Below, in pieces: positions 27,120 to 36,160 of a stretch of DNA of 64,000 bases. The stretch is from an uncultured Saprospiraceae bacterium (GTDB lineage Bacteria > Bacteroidota > Bacteroidia > Chitinophagales > Saprospiraceae). Location of the stretch: assembly GCA_937959275.1 (NCBI GenBank), contig CALGLU010000033.1, forward strand, positions 1 through 64,000, written 5' to 3'. Within the stretch, counting starts at the first letter, position 1. The number at the start of each line of letters is the position of its first letter. The notes under the pieces are model-generated. The model was not told the DNA's origin. It saw nothing but the letters and a program-made list of their open reading frames with translations, and did no database searches. The position numbers and the translations under genes were made by a program.

Positions 27120-28916
27120 ATTTTTAAAATAGTCAACTATTCTCTTTGCATTAGATTGCCCAATCACAGCCTTCAAGTCATTCTCGGAGGCTATCTTAAT
27201 ATCTTTTACCGATCCAAAATGTTTTAATAATTTCTGAGAGGTCTTCTCTCCGATTCCATCAATGTCCAACAATTCAGATCTTGTGAATGATTTAGATCGT
27301 TGATCTCTATGAAAATTAATTGCAAATCGGTGAGATTCATTTCTAGCATGCTGTATAAGCTTGAGGGATTCTGATTTCTTATTGATATAAATTGGAATCG
27401 GATCATTCGGAAAATAGATTTCCTCTAAGCGTTTTGCGATTCCTATCAATTTCACTTTCTCTTCTATACCTAGCTCCTTAAATATTTTAAATGCCGAACT
27501 CAATTGGCCCTTCCCACCATCTATGATCACCAGCTGAGGCAAGGCATCATTTTCTTTTATTAATCTTGTATATCGTCTACGGACAACTTCTTCCATAGAT
27601 GCAAAATCATTCGGCCCTTCTACCGTTTTAATATTAAATTTTCTATAGTCTTTCTTTGATGGCTTTGCATTCTTAAACACCACACAGCTGGCGACGGGAT
27701 GTGTGCCTTGAATATTAGAATTATCAAAACACTCAAGATGATATGGAATCTCGTCCATCTGTAAGTCACTTTGTAAGGTTTTTAGTATTCGCTCAGCCGG
27801 TGTTTGCTTGTTTTGCTTATTCATCTCTTCTCTTCTTCTCTGCAAGGAGAAATAAACAAGGTTTTTTTGAGCCAATTCAAGCAATTTCTTTTTGTCGCCT
27901 CGTTGGGGAATCGTGATTGTGAGTGATTCGTCTAATAGCTTCAATGGCATTGGGCTAACTACCTCCGGCGCAATACTATTGAATTTATCTCTTAGAAGAT
28001 CTATTGCAAAAACCAGAATTTCGTTAAGATTATCATTTAGGTTCTTTTTTAATTCAACGGTATCAGAATTAATAAGCGCTCCATTAATCACTTTTAAATA
28101 ATTGACATAGACCCATTCTTCTTGATCCAATATTGAAAACACATCAACATCCTTTATGGTATGACTTACGACTGTTGATTTTGAATGGTAGTCTTCTAAA
28201 TACAATATGCGTTCTTTAGTCTGCTGGGCAGCCTCAAACTCTAAGTCTTCACCCTGCCTCTTCATCGCATCTTTAAGGTAATCTTTGACTGGCTTAACGT
28301 GTCCTCTTAGTATATTTTTAATCTGATCAATCTTAACATCATAATCTTCTACTGCCTCTAAGCCCTCACAGGCACCCTTACAATTCTTGATGTGGTATTC
28401 CAGACATACTTTAAATTTATTAGCTTCTATGTTTTGTTCGGATAAATTATAGGAGCATGTCCTGAGAGGAAAGAGTCTTCGGACAACGTCAAGGACTTGT
28501 TTTGCTCTAAACTTAGATGTATAGGGACCGAAGTAGGTAGACCCATCACGTATAACTCTACGTGTGAAGAAGACTCTAGGGAATCGTTCTTTTTTAATGC
28601 AGATATACGTATATGATTTGCCGTCCTTCAGCATGACGTTGTAGCGTGGCTGAATTTTCTTTATCAGAGAATTCTCCAGCAATAGGGCATCATGTTCGGT
28701 ATCCACAACCATATATTCAAAATGGTCAGCATTCTTAACCATTGTCTTAGTCTTATATGCTTGGTGCTTTTTTTCTCCAAAATAAGACGACAGCCTATTT
28801 TTGAGATTTTTGGCTTTACCCACATATATGACAGTATCGGTTTTATCAATAAACTTATAAACTCCAGGTTGTTTAGGAATCTCTGGGGCTAATTTTTGAT
28901 AATCTGCGGTTACCAT
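27105..28916 (-). CDS. uvrC: UvrABC system protein C (excinuclease subunit)
   Basis: This 603-residue nuclease makes both incisions in nucleotide excision repair. Domains in order are the N-terminal GIY-YIG endonuclease (PGVYKFIDKT..VIYVGKAKNLKNRLSSYF, about 17-60), a UVR region (near residues 210-245), an RNase H-like endonuclease domain (HLECFDNSNIQGTHPVAS, with DGGKGQL later) and a C-terminal double helix-hairpin-helix (LLDIDGIGEKTSQKLLKHFGS). Length is normal. Its stop lies within the shared terminator. The start abuts the mgsA stop, so the two are co-transcribed with mgsA first. Confidence 0.97.
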   Translation of the reverse strand: MVTADYQKLAPEIPKQPGVYKFIDKTDTVIYVGKAKNLKNRLSSYFGEKKHQAYKTKTMVKNADHFEYMVVDTEHDALLLENSLIKKIQPRYNVMLKDGKSYTYICIKKERFPRVFFTRRVIRDGSTYFGPYTSKFRAKQVLDVVRRLFPLRTCSYNLSEQNIEANKFKVCLEYHIKNCKGACEGLEAVEDYDVKIDQIKNILRGHVKPVKDYLKDAMKRQGEDLEFEAAQQTKERILYLEDYHSKSTVVSHTIKDVDVFSILDQEEWVYVNYLKVINGALINSDTVELKKNLNDNLNEILVFAIDLLRDKFNSIAPEVVSPMPLKLLDESLTITIPQRGDKKKLLELAQKNLVYFSLQRRREEMNKQNKQTPAERILKTLQSDLQMDEIPYHLECFDNSNIQGTHPVASCVVFKNAKPSKKDYRKFNIKTVEGPNDFASMEEVVRRRYTRLIKENDALPQLVIIDGGKGQLSSAFKIFKELGIEEKVKLIGIAKRLEEIYFPNDPIPIYINKKSESLKLIQHARNESHRFAINFHRDQRSKSFTRSELLDIDGIGEKTSQKLLKHFGSVKDIKIASENDLKAVIGQSNAKRIVDYFKNKKTA

Positions 28917-29288
28917 TTAATTAGATCTCATTAAAGACAGGATACATAATTGAGCAGTTGCTGGATTGGTTGCTAGAGCTACATTGTGCACATCACACAA
29001 TCTCATAAGCATTTGGACATCAGGCTCATGCGGATGCTTATCCAGAGGATCTCTAAAAAAGATTACTAAATCTATTTCTCCTACGGCTACCCTAGAAGCA
29101 ATCTGAGCGTCGCCACCAAGCGGCCCAGACAGAACTTTTTCTACAGAAAACCCACCGCCTTCCAAATGCTTACCTGTTGTGCCAGTAGCAATTAATTTTT
29201 CACTCATCAGGTATTCCTTATTCTGAAGAATAAATGAAACCAGATCAGCTTTCTTCCCATCATGGGCGATTAAAGCAATTGTATTCAT
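28917..29288 (-). CDS. mgsA: Methylglyoxal synthase
   Basis: A 123-residue cytosolic enzyme (ATG at 29288) converts dihydroxyacetone phosphate to methylglyoxal and phosphate, bypassing lower glycolysis. The family blocks IALIAHDGKKADL, IATGTTGKHL, SGPLGGDAQIASRVA (phosphate binding), DLVIFFRDPLDKHPHEPDV (catalytic Asp) and ATNPATAQL are all present and collinear with E. coli MgsA. It is shorter than the E. coli enzyme (152) but typical for the compact class. It is immediately upstream of uvrC with no gap, an arrangement suggesting joint transcription. Confidence 0.94.
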   Translation of the reverse strand: MNTIALIAHDGKKADLVSFILQNKEYLMSEKLIATGTTGKHLEGGGFSVEKVLSGPLGGDAQIASRVAVGEIDLVIFFRDPLDKHPHEPDVQMLMRLCDVHNVALATNPATAQLCILSLMRSN

Positions 29289-29486
29289 ACTCAACTTTGC
29301 TTAAAGGTAAGTGAACACTTGGAAAATATAAATTGTTGAAAACGTTCTTTCGAAATTAAATAATCAGGGAGCCTGATTGCAACATCTTATCTAAGATCTG
29401 ATAGATTGTGAAACCATCAAGACAAAACGCGTTAAATTAATTATCATACCTCACTTTTCTTTAAGAGATGTCAAACGAATGCATCC

Positions 29487-30170
29487 TTAAAGAGAAGACA
29501 TGTCTCTTATTAATATTTTATTTGGTTTTCTTGGGCTAAAGTGGATCACATTTGTGCGTTTAAGCTCGCTCAACACCCTAGCAACCGTTTGGCGAGATGT
29601 ATCAGTCAGCGATGCTATTTCCTTATGAGACATACCATGATTAATCAAACACTCGTCAATTCCAATTTTAATCCCTCTCTTTTCTCCAGTACGTTTGATG
29701 AAGAACATGATCCGTTCTTTCGCACTTTTAAAGACAAAATTTTTCAATCGTTCTTCCAGATCAAACAAACGGCTAACAATGACATCTAGAATATGAGAAG
29801 CAAATGCATCGTTTTCTTCAGTCAGTCGCTTGAAAGTTTCAGCTGGAATAACATAATACGAGGTATCTGAAAGCGCCTCAGCGAATTCAGTTCGTTTGCC
29901 ATCACCAGCAAAGATATTTTCGCCAAAAATAGAATGGTCGTGTAATATATCTTTAATTAAGGTCTTGCCTTCTCCTGTATGACTAGCTAACTTAACAGAC
30001 CCTGTAGCGATCAGGTAAACGTGCGATTTTGGATCATTCTCCTGGTAAATAATTTCGCCTTTCGTAATCGAATGAAAGACTACATTGTGCTTGAGTCGCG
30101 ATAATTGCAAGTCATTTAATGGCTTCAAGTGTTCGAAATGATCTAAAGTCTCAGCTACCGTTTGATTCAT
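29487..30170 (-). CDS. Crp/Fnr family transcriptional regulator
   Basis: A 227-residue regulator with an N-terminal cyclic nucleotide-binding fold (GEIIYQENDPKSHVYLIATGSVKLA, and FGENIFAG near the pocket). The C-terminal Crp winged helix carries SHKEIASLTDTSRQTVARVLSELKRTNVI. The SRQTV recognition helix is the one common in Bacteroidota Crp-like proteins. No cysteine cluster is seen, so it is not an oxygen-sensing FNR. A close paralogue is encoded at 42849-43535. It is monocistronic. Confidence 0.9.
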   Translation of the reverse strand: MNQTVAETLDHFEHLKPLNDLQLSRLKHNVVFHSITKGEIIYQENDPKSHVYLIATGSVKLASHTGEGKTLIKDILHDHSIFGENIFAGDGKRTEFAEALSDTSYYVIPAETFKRLTEENDAFASHILDVIVSRLFDLEERLKNFVFKSAKERIMFFIKRTGEKRGIKIGIDECLINHGMSHKEIASLTDTSRQTVARVLSELKRTNVIHFSPRKPNKILIRDMSSL

Positions 30171-30428
30171 AATTCTATTATGGGTCTATGTTATATAAGA
30201 CATATGAGATAGAAAATACCCCTAAAAATGTCTTCTAAATCATTAACTTTCTTTTTCTACAACAAAAATGGGTATAAATAACCTCTACTTAATAAGGGTA
30301 TTACCTAATATTTGTTAAAATATGTAGTGAAAATGTTAACTATAATGACTAAATTATAGATTAAAGCAATTTTTAAGTACATTTATACTTAGAACAAACT
30401 AAGAAGTATTAACACCCTTAGTATTTTA
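30171..30428. other. AT-rich intergenic region between two minus-strand genes
   Basis: No ORF of note. It is bounded on the right by a hairpin whose T-tract faces the plus strand, which leaves room for an unannotated plus-strand transcript (see findings). Confidence 0.4.
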
Positions 30429-30467
30429 TAAGTCCTCTTCAAATTGTTGATAGAGGGCTTATTTTTT
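30429..30467 (+). terminator. Hairpin with plus-strand T-tract between two minus-strand genes
   Basis: A 10-bp stem, TAAGTCCTCT (30429-30438) with AGAGGGCTTA (30452-30461), one T-G pair and a 13-nt loop, is followed by TTTTTT on the plus strand. Both flanking genes are on the minus strand. On the minus strand the hairpin follows the FecR stop by about 10 nt but is followed by a weak TTATAAAAT, so it may serve FecR as a bidirectional terminator. Confidence 0.6.
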
Positions 30468-30471
30468 AGGC

Positions 30472-31620
30472 TTATTTGTTGTCTTTTACTCTTATGGATT
30501 CGATGGTGTAACAACTATCGCATCGTCTTTCTTTATATTTAATTGTAACATGTTCTTCTAAGAGTTCTATTACTTTAAGAAAATCCTCGAATTCCTCGAA
30601 GTTTTCAGGAATATCAACTAGTTGACTTATTTCTGAAGATTTAACTGCATTGCCTTTAACATTAACCTTACCTGAAAAATTCTGTTCAAATAGATTTTTT
30701 AGCCCTTCTAGGCTGGTTTGAGTCATTTCTGCTTCTGGCGTTTCAACTTGACCACTTAATTGCTCCATAGCAGAGCCATCAAACTTATACTCTTCACCTG
30801 CACTGATCTGAACTTTCTGCTCAGGATCTGCAATCGCATAAAATTCTACAAGACCTTCAATTGTCCCAACTGTGGTCTCTATTCCTTCGCTCAATACTCT
30901 AAATGTAGTACCAAGAACAGAGACTTCTGAATTAGTCGTGGTCACAGAAAAAGGTTGAGACTCATTTTTAGTAACGGTAAATTCTGAATTGCCTCTTTTG
31001 ATTTTAATGTTCCTAGATGAAGCTCCTTTAAATGTTTCGGGAATTTTCATGATGGCAACATCTAAAATTTCAATTGTAGACCCATCTTCTAATTTTAAAA
31101 TTTCACCTATTTCGTATATTTCATATTCAGGTGCAGGCGCGTCTGGCATTGGAATATCAGCAACAACGAAGGGCTTATTTTCAATAATGATCTGTTCTGC
31201 CAAAGTAACCGTTTCTTTGGGTGTTAGCTTTTCCTGGGGTATGACTTTTTCCTTCGGTGTGACATATTCTACAATCTCAGGTTCAGTCACAGCAGGCTCT
31301 GTATCTGTAATTTGTACTTCAGGTATAACTTCTGCAGGAACTTGTTGTTCTGCTAAAATGGGATCTATATCTGTTTCCGGTTTTAAATTGAAAAAGTACA
31401 TACATCCTATCAAAAGAATGAGGCTGGCAGCAACAGAAAGACCCAATCTAGGCAGGCGCCTAACGGGAGCAGATTTAACATTATCTTCCACCCTATTGCC
31501 TTGTTGGGCAGGCTGAATCGTCTTTGCTTTATCCAAAAAGGAATTCCATTCTTGATCGACATCAAACTCTTTGAAATCTATCAAGTTAACTAACTCCTTA
31601 TGTATTTTTTCTTCTTTCAT
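30472..31620 (-). CDS. FecR-type anti-sigma protein
   Basis: A 382-residue single-pass membrane protein. The cytoplasmic N-terminal region (about 1-57) is followed by one transmembrane helix (LGLSVAASLILLIGCMYFF). Next is a Pro/Glu/Thr-rich periplasmic spacer with PKEKVIPQEKLTPKE repeats. The FecR domain follows: an NIKIKRGNSEFTVTKNESQPFSV block and TTNSEVSVLGTTFRVLSEGIETTVGTIEGLVEF. The C-terminus ends in a DUF4974-like/secretin-like tail with two Cys (RRCDSCYTIESIRV). It lies 73 bp after an ECF sigma gene, forming the usual sigma/FecR pair. No TonB-dependent receptor gene follows, which is unusual for FecR. Confidence 0.85.
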   Translation of the reverse strand: MKEEKIHKELVNLIDFKEFDVDQEWNSFLDKAKTIQPAQQGNRVEDNVKSAPVRRLPRLGLSVAASLILLIGCMYFFNLKPETDIDPILAEQQVPAEVIPEVQITDTEPAVTEPEIVEYVTPKEKVIPQEKLTPKETVTLAEQIIIENKPFVVADIPMPDAPAPEYEIYEIGEILKLEDGSTIEILDVAIMKIPETFKGASSRNIKIKRGNSEFTVTKNESQPFSVTTTNSEVSVLGTTFRVLSEGIETTVGTIEGLVEFYAIADPEQKVQISAGEEYKFDGSAMEQLSGQVETPEAEMTQTSLEGLKNLFEQNFSGKVNVKGNAVKSSEISQLVDIPENFEEFEDFLKVIELLEEHVTIKYKERRCDSCYTIESIRVKDNK

Positions 31621-31693
31621 TGTTATTTTACTGAAATCAGACGTGCAGCATTTCTACTATAGAGACTCAATTGCTTAGTTAAACCACATCTTT

Positions 31694-32218
31694 TCATTTA
31701 AATACTCCTTTATTTTCAGTTAAAATTTCTCTTAATGCTAATGTCGCTCGTTTGACATTATCTTCAACAGATCTAACCGAGATATCTAAAAATTCAGCTA
31801 TTTCATTGTGAGTTAGACCTTCAACTTTGTGCAATAGGAAGATTTCCTTATTCTTAGGTTTAAGTGTTTTTAGTGCTTTTTTTAGTTCTTGCCTTATGAT
31901 GTAAACATCGAGTCCTTCATCTTTTTCTTCTATCTCAGATGATCCAATCTTGATTTGTTCCTTAAGTGTCTGATTACGTTTTTTGATCCTTATAAAATCA
32001 ATCATGCCATTCTTGGTCGACTGATAGAGGTATGACTTCAATGAAGTATCAATATCTAATTTCTCTCTGACCTCCCAAATCTTAAGAAAAGTGTTTTGGA
32101 CAATTTCACGCGAATCTTCCCAATTATTGATTTTACTATTGACGTAATTGACCAAAGGATTAAAGAATTCTTTGAATACTTCCTCAAATGACTGATCTGA
32201 TTTAAAAACTTTGGCCAT
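31694..32218 (-). CDS. ECF RNA polymerase sigma-70 factor
   Basis: A 174-residue group 4 sigma factor. Region 2 reads FFNPLVNYVNSKINNWEDSREIVQNTFLKIWEV and SLKSYLYQSTKNGMIDFIR. Region 4 reads LKPKNKEIFLLHKVEGLTHNEIAEFLDISVRSVEDNVKRATLALRE. This RpoE-like form, paired with a FecR, is the common Bacteroidota nutrient-signalling arrangement. It precedes FecR on the minus strand. There is no receptor nearby, so its regulon is likely distant. Confidence 0.93.
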   Translation of the reverse strand: MAKVFKSDQSFEEVFKEFFNPLVNYVNSKINNWEDSREIVQNTFLKIWEVREKLDIDTSLKSYLYQSTKNGMIDFIRIKKRNQTLKEQIKIGSSEIEEKDEGLDVYIIRQELKKALKTLKPKNKEIFLLHKVEGLTHNEIAEFLDISVRSVEDNVKRATLALREILTENKGVFK

Positions 32219-32325
32219 ACCTATGTATGCATCAATTCACGAAATCGCTTACGGGGTCAATTTCAATGATGCTCATTTGTGATCAAATATAGGGGTTTAA
32301 AGTATCTTAACTAAATAGAATTCAA

Positions 32326-33621
32326 TCAGTTGTGATGTTTTCTTAGGTGATGTTTGTTGATAATAATACTTGTTATGACAGATAAAATAACATATGCAGT
32401 AAAGAATAATGCTCCTGGTCCTAACTTTGTATAGTTGAGCGTCTCTACAGCGTATCCTGTTTGATTTTTTCCAATCGATCCTAACTGGGAGGTCACGAGC
32501 CCATAAAAGCCTATATAGGCCATAAATAGTGCTATGACAAATACATCTGCCATACTCCATTTTCCTAAATAGAATAGAATATTTTGCACAAGCTTACTCT
32601 CTACAGCTTTATCCCAAAACAAATACAACGTTGATAAGATTAATTTCAAGAACGGGAAGGCTATACTAAAAAGAAAAATCAAGATTGCGACTACTTTTAA
32701 GTCTATGCCAGCACCGTCCCATAGCGTTTTCGTCACGCCCAATATTGACTTGCTTTCGAAATACAATACCTGCTCATCAAATTCAATCTTTTCTCCTACA
32801 ACAGAAATACTAAAATCATTAAGCCTCGCATCTAAATCAATCGTTGGTAATGTGACACCTAAGCAAAGTAAGACGATAGATACTGCTGTGAAGATTAAAA
32901 TAATGGATTTGAAGCCAATCAATACATACAAAATTGAAGCAAGTACAAGTGCCAATGCTAAACACCCAAGGATATAGTTAAGTAAAGTCTTATTCTCCAT
33001 ATCAAGTGTTGACATTGTCTCTTCTATTGACTCAATCGTAGCCTCTTGGTTATCGACTCCATATTTCTGATAAATGACATCTCTTCGCTCGACAATTTTT
33101 TCTTCATCACCTTCCATCACCAGCCCCATCAGTTCGTCTTGCATGATCTTCCGAATTTCCGGCTCACTTTTCCTAACTTCTTTTGATATCTGCTTCGTAA
33201 TTGCTGGTATCTGCTTAGACAAATCCAGATCCTTCATCGCTTCCTTCGCTTGTTCTGTAATACTACTAATGAATAATTTTGGAATCTTACTGTTCTCAGC
33301 AAAGCCAGCCGCTATCTCATCCACCAACTTGCCCGACAACAAATATTCATCAAACATATCCTTGACAAAGACACTTATCTGTTTATCCAACCCATCATAT
33401 GCCTTTGGCGATATTTTGAATTCGCTGATCTTTTTTGAGAATATATCTAGGAGTTGCTCTTTCCACAATTGCAAATTGAACAGACCATAATTGATTCTCT
33501 TTATCTCCGCAATATCATATTGGAGGACATTCTTCTGCTTATAATTCTGATGCAGCTGGATACTGAAATAGGATCCCACCACTATAGCGCAGCCACAAAG
33601 AAATAAAATGAGATATCTCAT
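32326..33621 (-). CDS. PqiA-like membrane protein with long N-terminal periplasmic domain
   Basis: A 431-residue membrane protein. One N-terminal helix (YLILFLCGCAIVVGSYFSI) is followed by about 180 charged, helical residues probably outside the membrane. Four C-terminal helices then follow: NYILGCLALALVLASILYVLIG and IILIFTAVSIVLLCLGVTL, then ILIFLFSIAFPFLKLILSTLYLF and SMADVFVIALFMAYIGFYGLVTSQLG. The last pair matches the PqiA family segment (FPxLKLILS...WSMxDVFVxALF). PqiA proteins belong to lipid-transport/envelope-stress machines, usually with MCE proteins, but none is present here. A LetA/PqiA function is a family inference. Confidence 0.72.
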   Translation of the reverse strand: MRYLILFLCGCAIVVGSYFSIQLHQNYKQKNVLQYDIAEIKRINYGLFNLQLWKEQLLDIFSKKISEFKISPKAYDGLDKQISVFVKDMFDEYLLSGKLVDEIAAGFAENSKIPKLFISSITEQAKEAMKDLDLSKQIPAITKQISKEVRKSEPEIRKIMQDELMGLVMEGDEEKIVERRDVIYQKYGVDNQEATIESIEETMSTLDMENKTLLNYILGCLALALVLASILYVLIGFKSIILIFTAVSIVLLCLGVTLPTIDLDARLNDFSISVVGEKIEFDEQVLYFESKSILGVTKTLWDGAGIDLKVVAILIFLFSIAFPFLKLILSTLYLFWDKAVESKLVQNILFYLGKWSMADVFVIALFMAYIGFYGLVTSQLGSIGKNQTGYAVETLNYTKLGPGALFFTAYVILSVITSIIINKHHLRKHHN

Positions 33622-33761
33622 GAATTAAAGTTAAACCTTTTCATATACACCTTATAGTATTTAGCATTGAAGTGTAAGCTTTCATCAATACATCTGACAC
33701 GTTTTAATTCACACTATTGTTACAATTCTCATCTTTTTTAACGGTCTGCAAGTGGAAGAGA

Positions 33762-35252
33762 TTACATATCCATGACTTCCGCAACATCAGCTTCTAAGAC
33801 ATCTGGTTTTGTCACAAACGAAATGGTAATGAATAAAAATAAAGCAACAAGCATCGATAAAGCACCTATGTCAATCCCATAAGGCACACTAAACTTTCCA
33901 ATTTTCACAATAAAATTAATCAGCAAACTTGCTATCACAGCAACATTTGCAGCAATGGCTGTCCCTCGCTTCCAATTAAACCCAAGGGTCACGACTGGCA
34001 CAATGGCGGCTGCAAAGGTACCCCAGCCAAAAGCGCCAAGCAAGGCAACAAGATCTCCATTGTTAGATGCCCATAAGGCAAAAAAGGCAGCAATGATGGT
34101 AATTAAGCCCGTTGTAATTCTCGCCCATTGAAGTTCATTTTTAATCTTCTTTCCAATTGCTTTTGGGATATCATGCATGATCGCTGCTGTTCCGATATTT
34201 AAAAATGCATCTGCTGTCGACATGATCGCAGCAAAGAGTCCCGCAAAGACAATACCCGCCAACACTGGATGTGCATAATGTTGTAAAAACTGTGATGCCG
34301 CTTCATCAGGGGCTGCGAGTTCAGGATGCTGACCGCTGACAACTAAAGCTCTCATCACAAGCCCAATGCCTATCCACAAAAGTCCTGAGAATAAATACCC
34401 CATGATCGAAACTGGCAAAATGTGCTTCGCATCGCTCACCTTTTTATTCATCATTAGCTTGGTAATCACATGCGGCTGACCTGAGCCGCCAAGGCCAAAC
34501 ATCAACAGCCACGACATACACCCTACCATACCCAAAGTACCCCAAGGACCAATCGCCGCTGGATCATCTGCTTGTATGACTTGATTCATCTCAGTGATGC
34601 CACCATCAAAGGTGTACATAACCGTTAAAAAGATCAATATTGCTGCAACAATCATGATGCCCCCTTGCACCAAATCTGTATAGACTGATGCGATTATGCC
34701 TCCTGTCACACTATAAAAAACAAGGATAGAACAGGATATGACCATGCTCATTTCAAGTGTCATGGAGCTAAACATTTCCGTCTCAGTCAAGATGTCTCTT
34801 AACACCACAGACATCGCTAATATCTGTGTCGCTAAATAACCAAATACACCAAGTATAATCGCTATCGCAATCAAGATCCGCGTGTTGTTATTGTTATATC
34901 TGAGGAAGACAACATCTGGCAACGACTTAGAATTTCCCAATTCTGAAAGAAGTCTCAATCGTTTACCATGAAGAAAATTAGTCAAACTAAAACCTAAGAC
35001 GGCGATAACCACCATCCAGATCGAACTCATCCCCATCCTGTACACGAGTCCTGGACCACCAACAAATCCAAAGCCACTAAGTGTGGTAGAGAAGACAGCA
35101 AACGCCGTAACAACAACGCCTAAATTTCGCCCTGCCATAAAGAAATCATGGCTGGACTTTGTTTTTCGATACGCCCAAATGCCGACGACTATACACAAAA
35201 ACATGTAAAGACCAACAGCCGATAAAATAATGGGATTCCTATATTCTTCCAT
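33762..35252 (-). CDS. Sodium:solute symporter (SSS family)
   Basis: A 496-residue Na+-coupled transporter with about 13 predicted helices, e.g. YMFLCIVVGIWAYRKTKSSHDFFMAGRNLG and VVVTAFAVFSTTLSGFGFVGGPGLVYRMG (the SSS N-terminal signature). The GLFAAIMSTADAFLNIGTAAIMHDIPK stretch is the family's conserved helix-9 region, where AIMSTADA aligns with the Na2-site helix of PutP/vSGLT. It begins 3 bp after the stop of the small membrane gene upstream (same strand) and is probably co-transcribed with it. The solute cannot be assigned. Confidence 0.92.
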   Translation of the reverse strand: MEEYRNPIILSAVGLYMFLCIVVGIWAYRKTKSSHDFFMAGRNLGVVVTAFAVFSTTLSGFGFVGGPGLVYRMGMSSIWMVVIAVLGFSLTNFLHGKRLRLLSELGNSKSLPDVVFLRYNNNNTRILIAIAIILGVFGYLATQILAMSVVLRDILTETEMFSSMTLEMSMVISCSILVFYSVTGGIIASVYTDLVQGGIMIVAAILIFLTVMYTFDGGITEMNQVIQADDPAAIGPWGTLGMVGCMSWLLMFGLGGSGQPHVITKLMMNKKVSDAKHILPVSIMGYLFSGLLWIGIGLVMRALVVSGQHPELAAPDEAASQFLQHYAHPVLAGIVFAGLFAAIMSTADAFLNIGTAAIMHDIPKAIGKKIKNELQWARITTGLITIIAAFFALWASNNGDLVALLGAFGWGTFAAAIVPVVTLGFNWKRGTAIAANVAVIASLLINFIVKIGKFSVPYGIDIGALSMLVALFLFITISFVTKPDVLEADVAEVMDM

Positions 35253-35255
35253 CGC

Positions 35256-35780
35256 TTAAGATTCTGCTGCTTTTCTTGCGTCTACTAATTCTTTAAATCG
35301 AGCTTCATCTTCTTCAGTGAGAATCCAATCCCTAAATTTGAATATATAAATCAACATAAATAAAATAGGCGTTGCCCACATGGCATAGATCATCCATGCT
35401 GTTGGAATCGGCCATCCCAAAAAGAATCGTGTATGTCCAGTTGACACATAGGATGCATCTGCAAAATACGTGAGGGAATAGACGATCAAATAAGCAACTG
35501 AAGCAAAAATTAACCATGGTCTAATCCCGTCTAATTTCCCCTTTCTGACTGCACCTACGATGATGAACAAACAAAGTGTTCCTGTAGCGCATAGTCCAAA
35601 TAGATAGGCTAGGATTTTAGTGGTCCCATTAAGGCTCATGCTTGTACCGCCATGTAGCATGGTTTTATAGACATCATGCAGTTGTCCCGTGACATCGGGC
35701 GGTGGAGCTGTCATGAATAATAGACCGATGATGCCCAAAAACAGGATGATCAGCATGTAGAGATAATGGATTGTTTTCAT
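35256..35780 (-). CDS. Small four-helix membrane protein upstream of the symporter
   Basis: A 174-residue protein (ATG at 35780; seven further codons are open upstream). It has four hydrophobic helices (LYMLIILFLGIIGLLFM, ILAYLFGLCATGTLCLFIIVGAV, PWLIFASVAYLIVYSLTYF, WMIYAMWATPILFMLIYIF) and a charged C-terminal tail. I do not recognise the family. Its stop is 3 bp before the symporter start, so the two are almost certainly translated from one message. A small accessory subunit, as known for some SSS carriers (analogy only), is plausible. Confidence 0.65.
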   Translation of the reverse strand: MKTIHYLYMLIILFLGIIGLLFMTAPPPDVTGQLHDVYKTMLHGGTSMSLNGTTKILAYLFGLCATGTLCLFIIVGAVRKGKLDGIRPWLIFASVAYLIVYSLTYFADASYVSTGHTRFFLGWPIPTAWMIYAMWATPILFMLIYIFKFRDWILTEEDEARFKELVDARKAAES

Positions 35781-36160
35781 GTATGGAGTGAAAATATACA
35801 TTCCAATTCAATGTGCTTATGTTTTGAAGGGGAAATGTAGTATTAATGTTTGATGATATTGATGATGGACTCCTTAAAAATCAAGTACTAATTTTGTCTT
35901 GATTCTCTCTCTGTCAGTGCAAGATGGACTTGATTTGGTGTTAGTAATATCATAAAGAAGGTTTTTCTGACTGATGTCTATTTTCAACATTCCCACATCC
36001 CACATTTCCCATCCCAGATAGAATTAGCCCCTTTTTTATGATTGTTTAATTTGAATTTAAACACGGACAAACTGTATGAATCGACAACAAGAAGAGAAAG
36101 CTGCTTGCTTTCAATTGGGATACTCAACAATTTCACTACTTTCAGTCATAATCTATACAC
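35781..36160. other. Intergenic region before the penicillin acylase gene
   Basis: About 380 bp with no supported gene, no clear hairpin and no recognisable regulatory palindrome. It must contain the divergent promoters of the symporter pair and the acylase. Confidence 0.5.
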
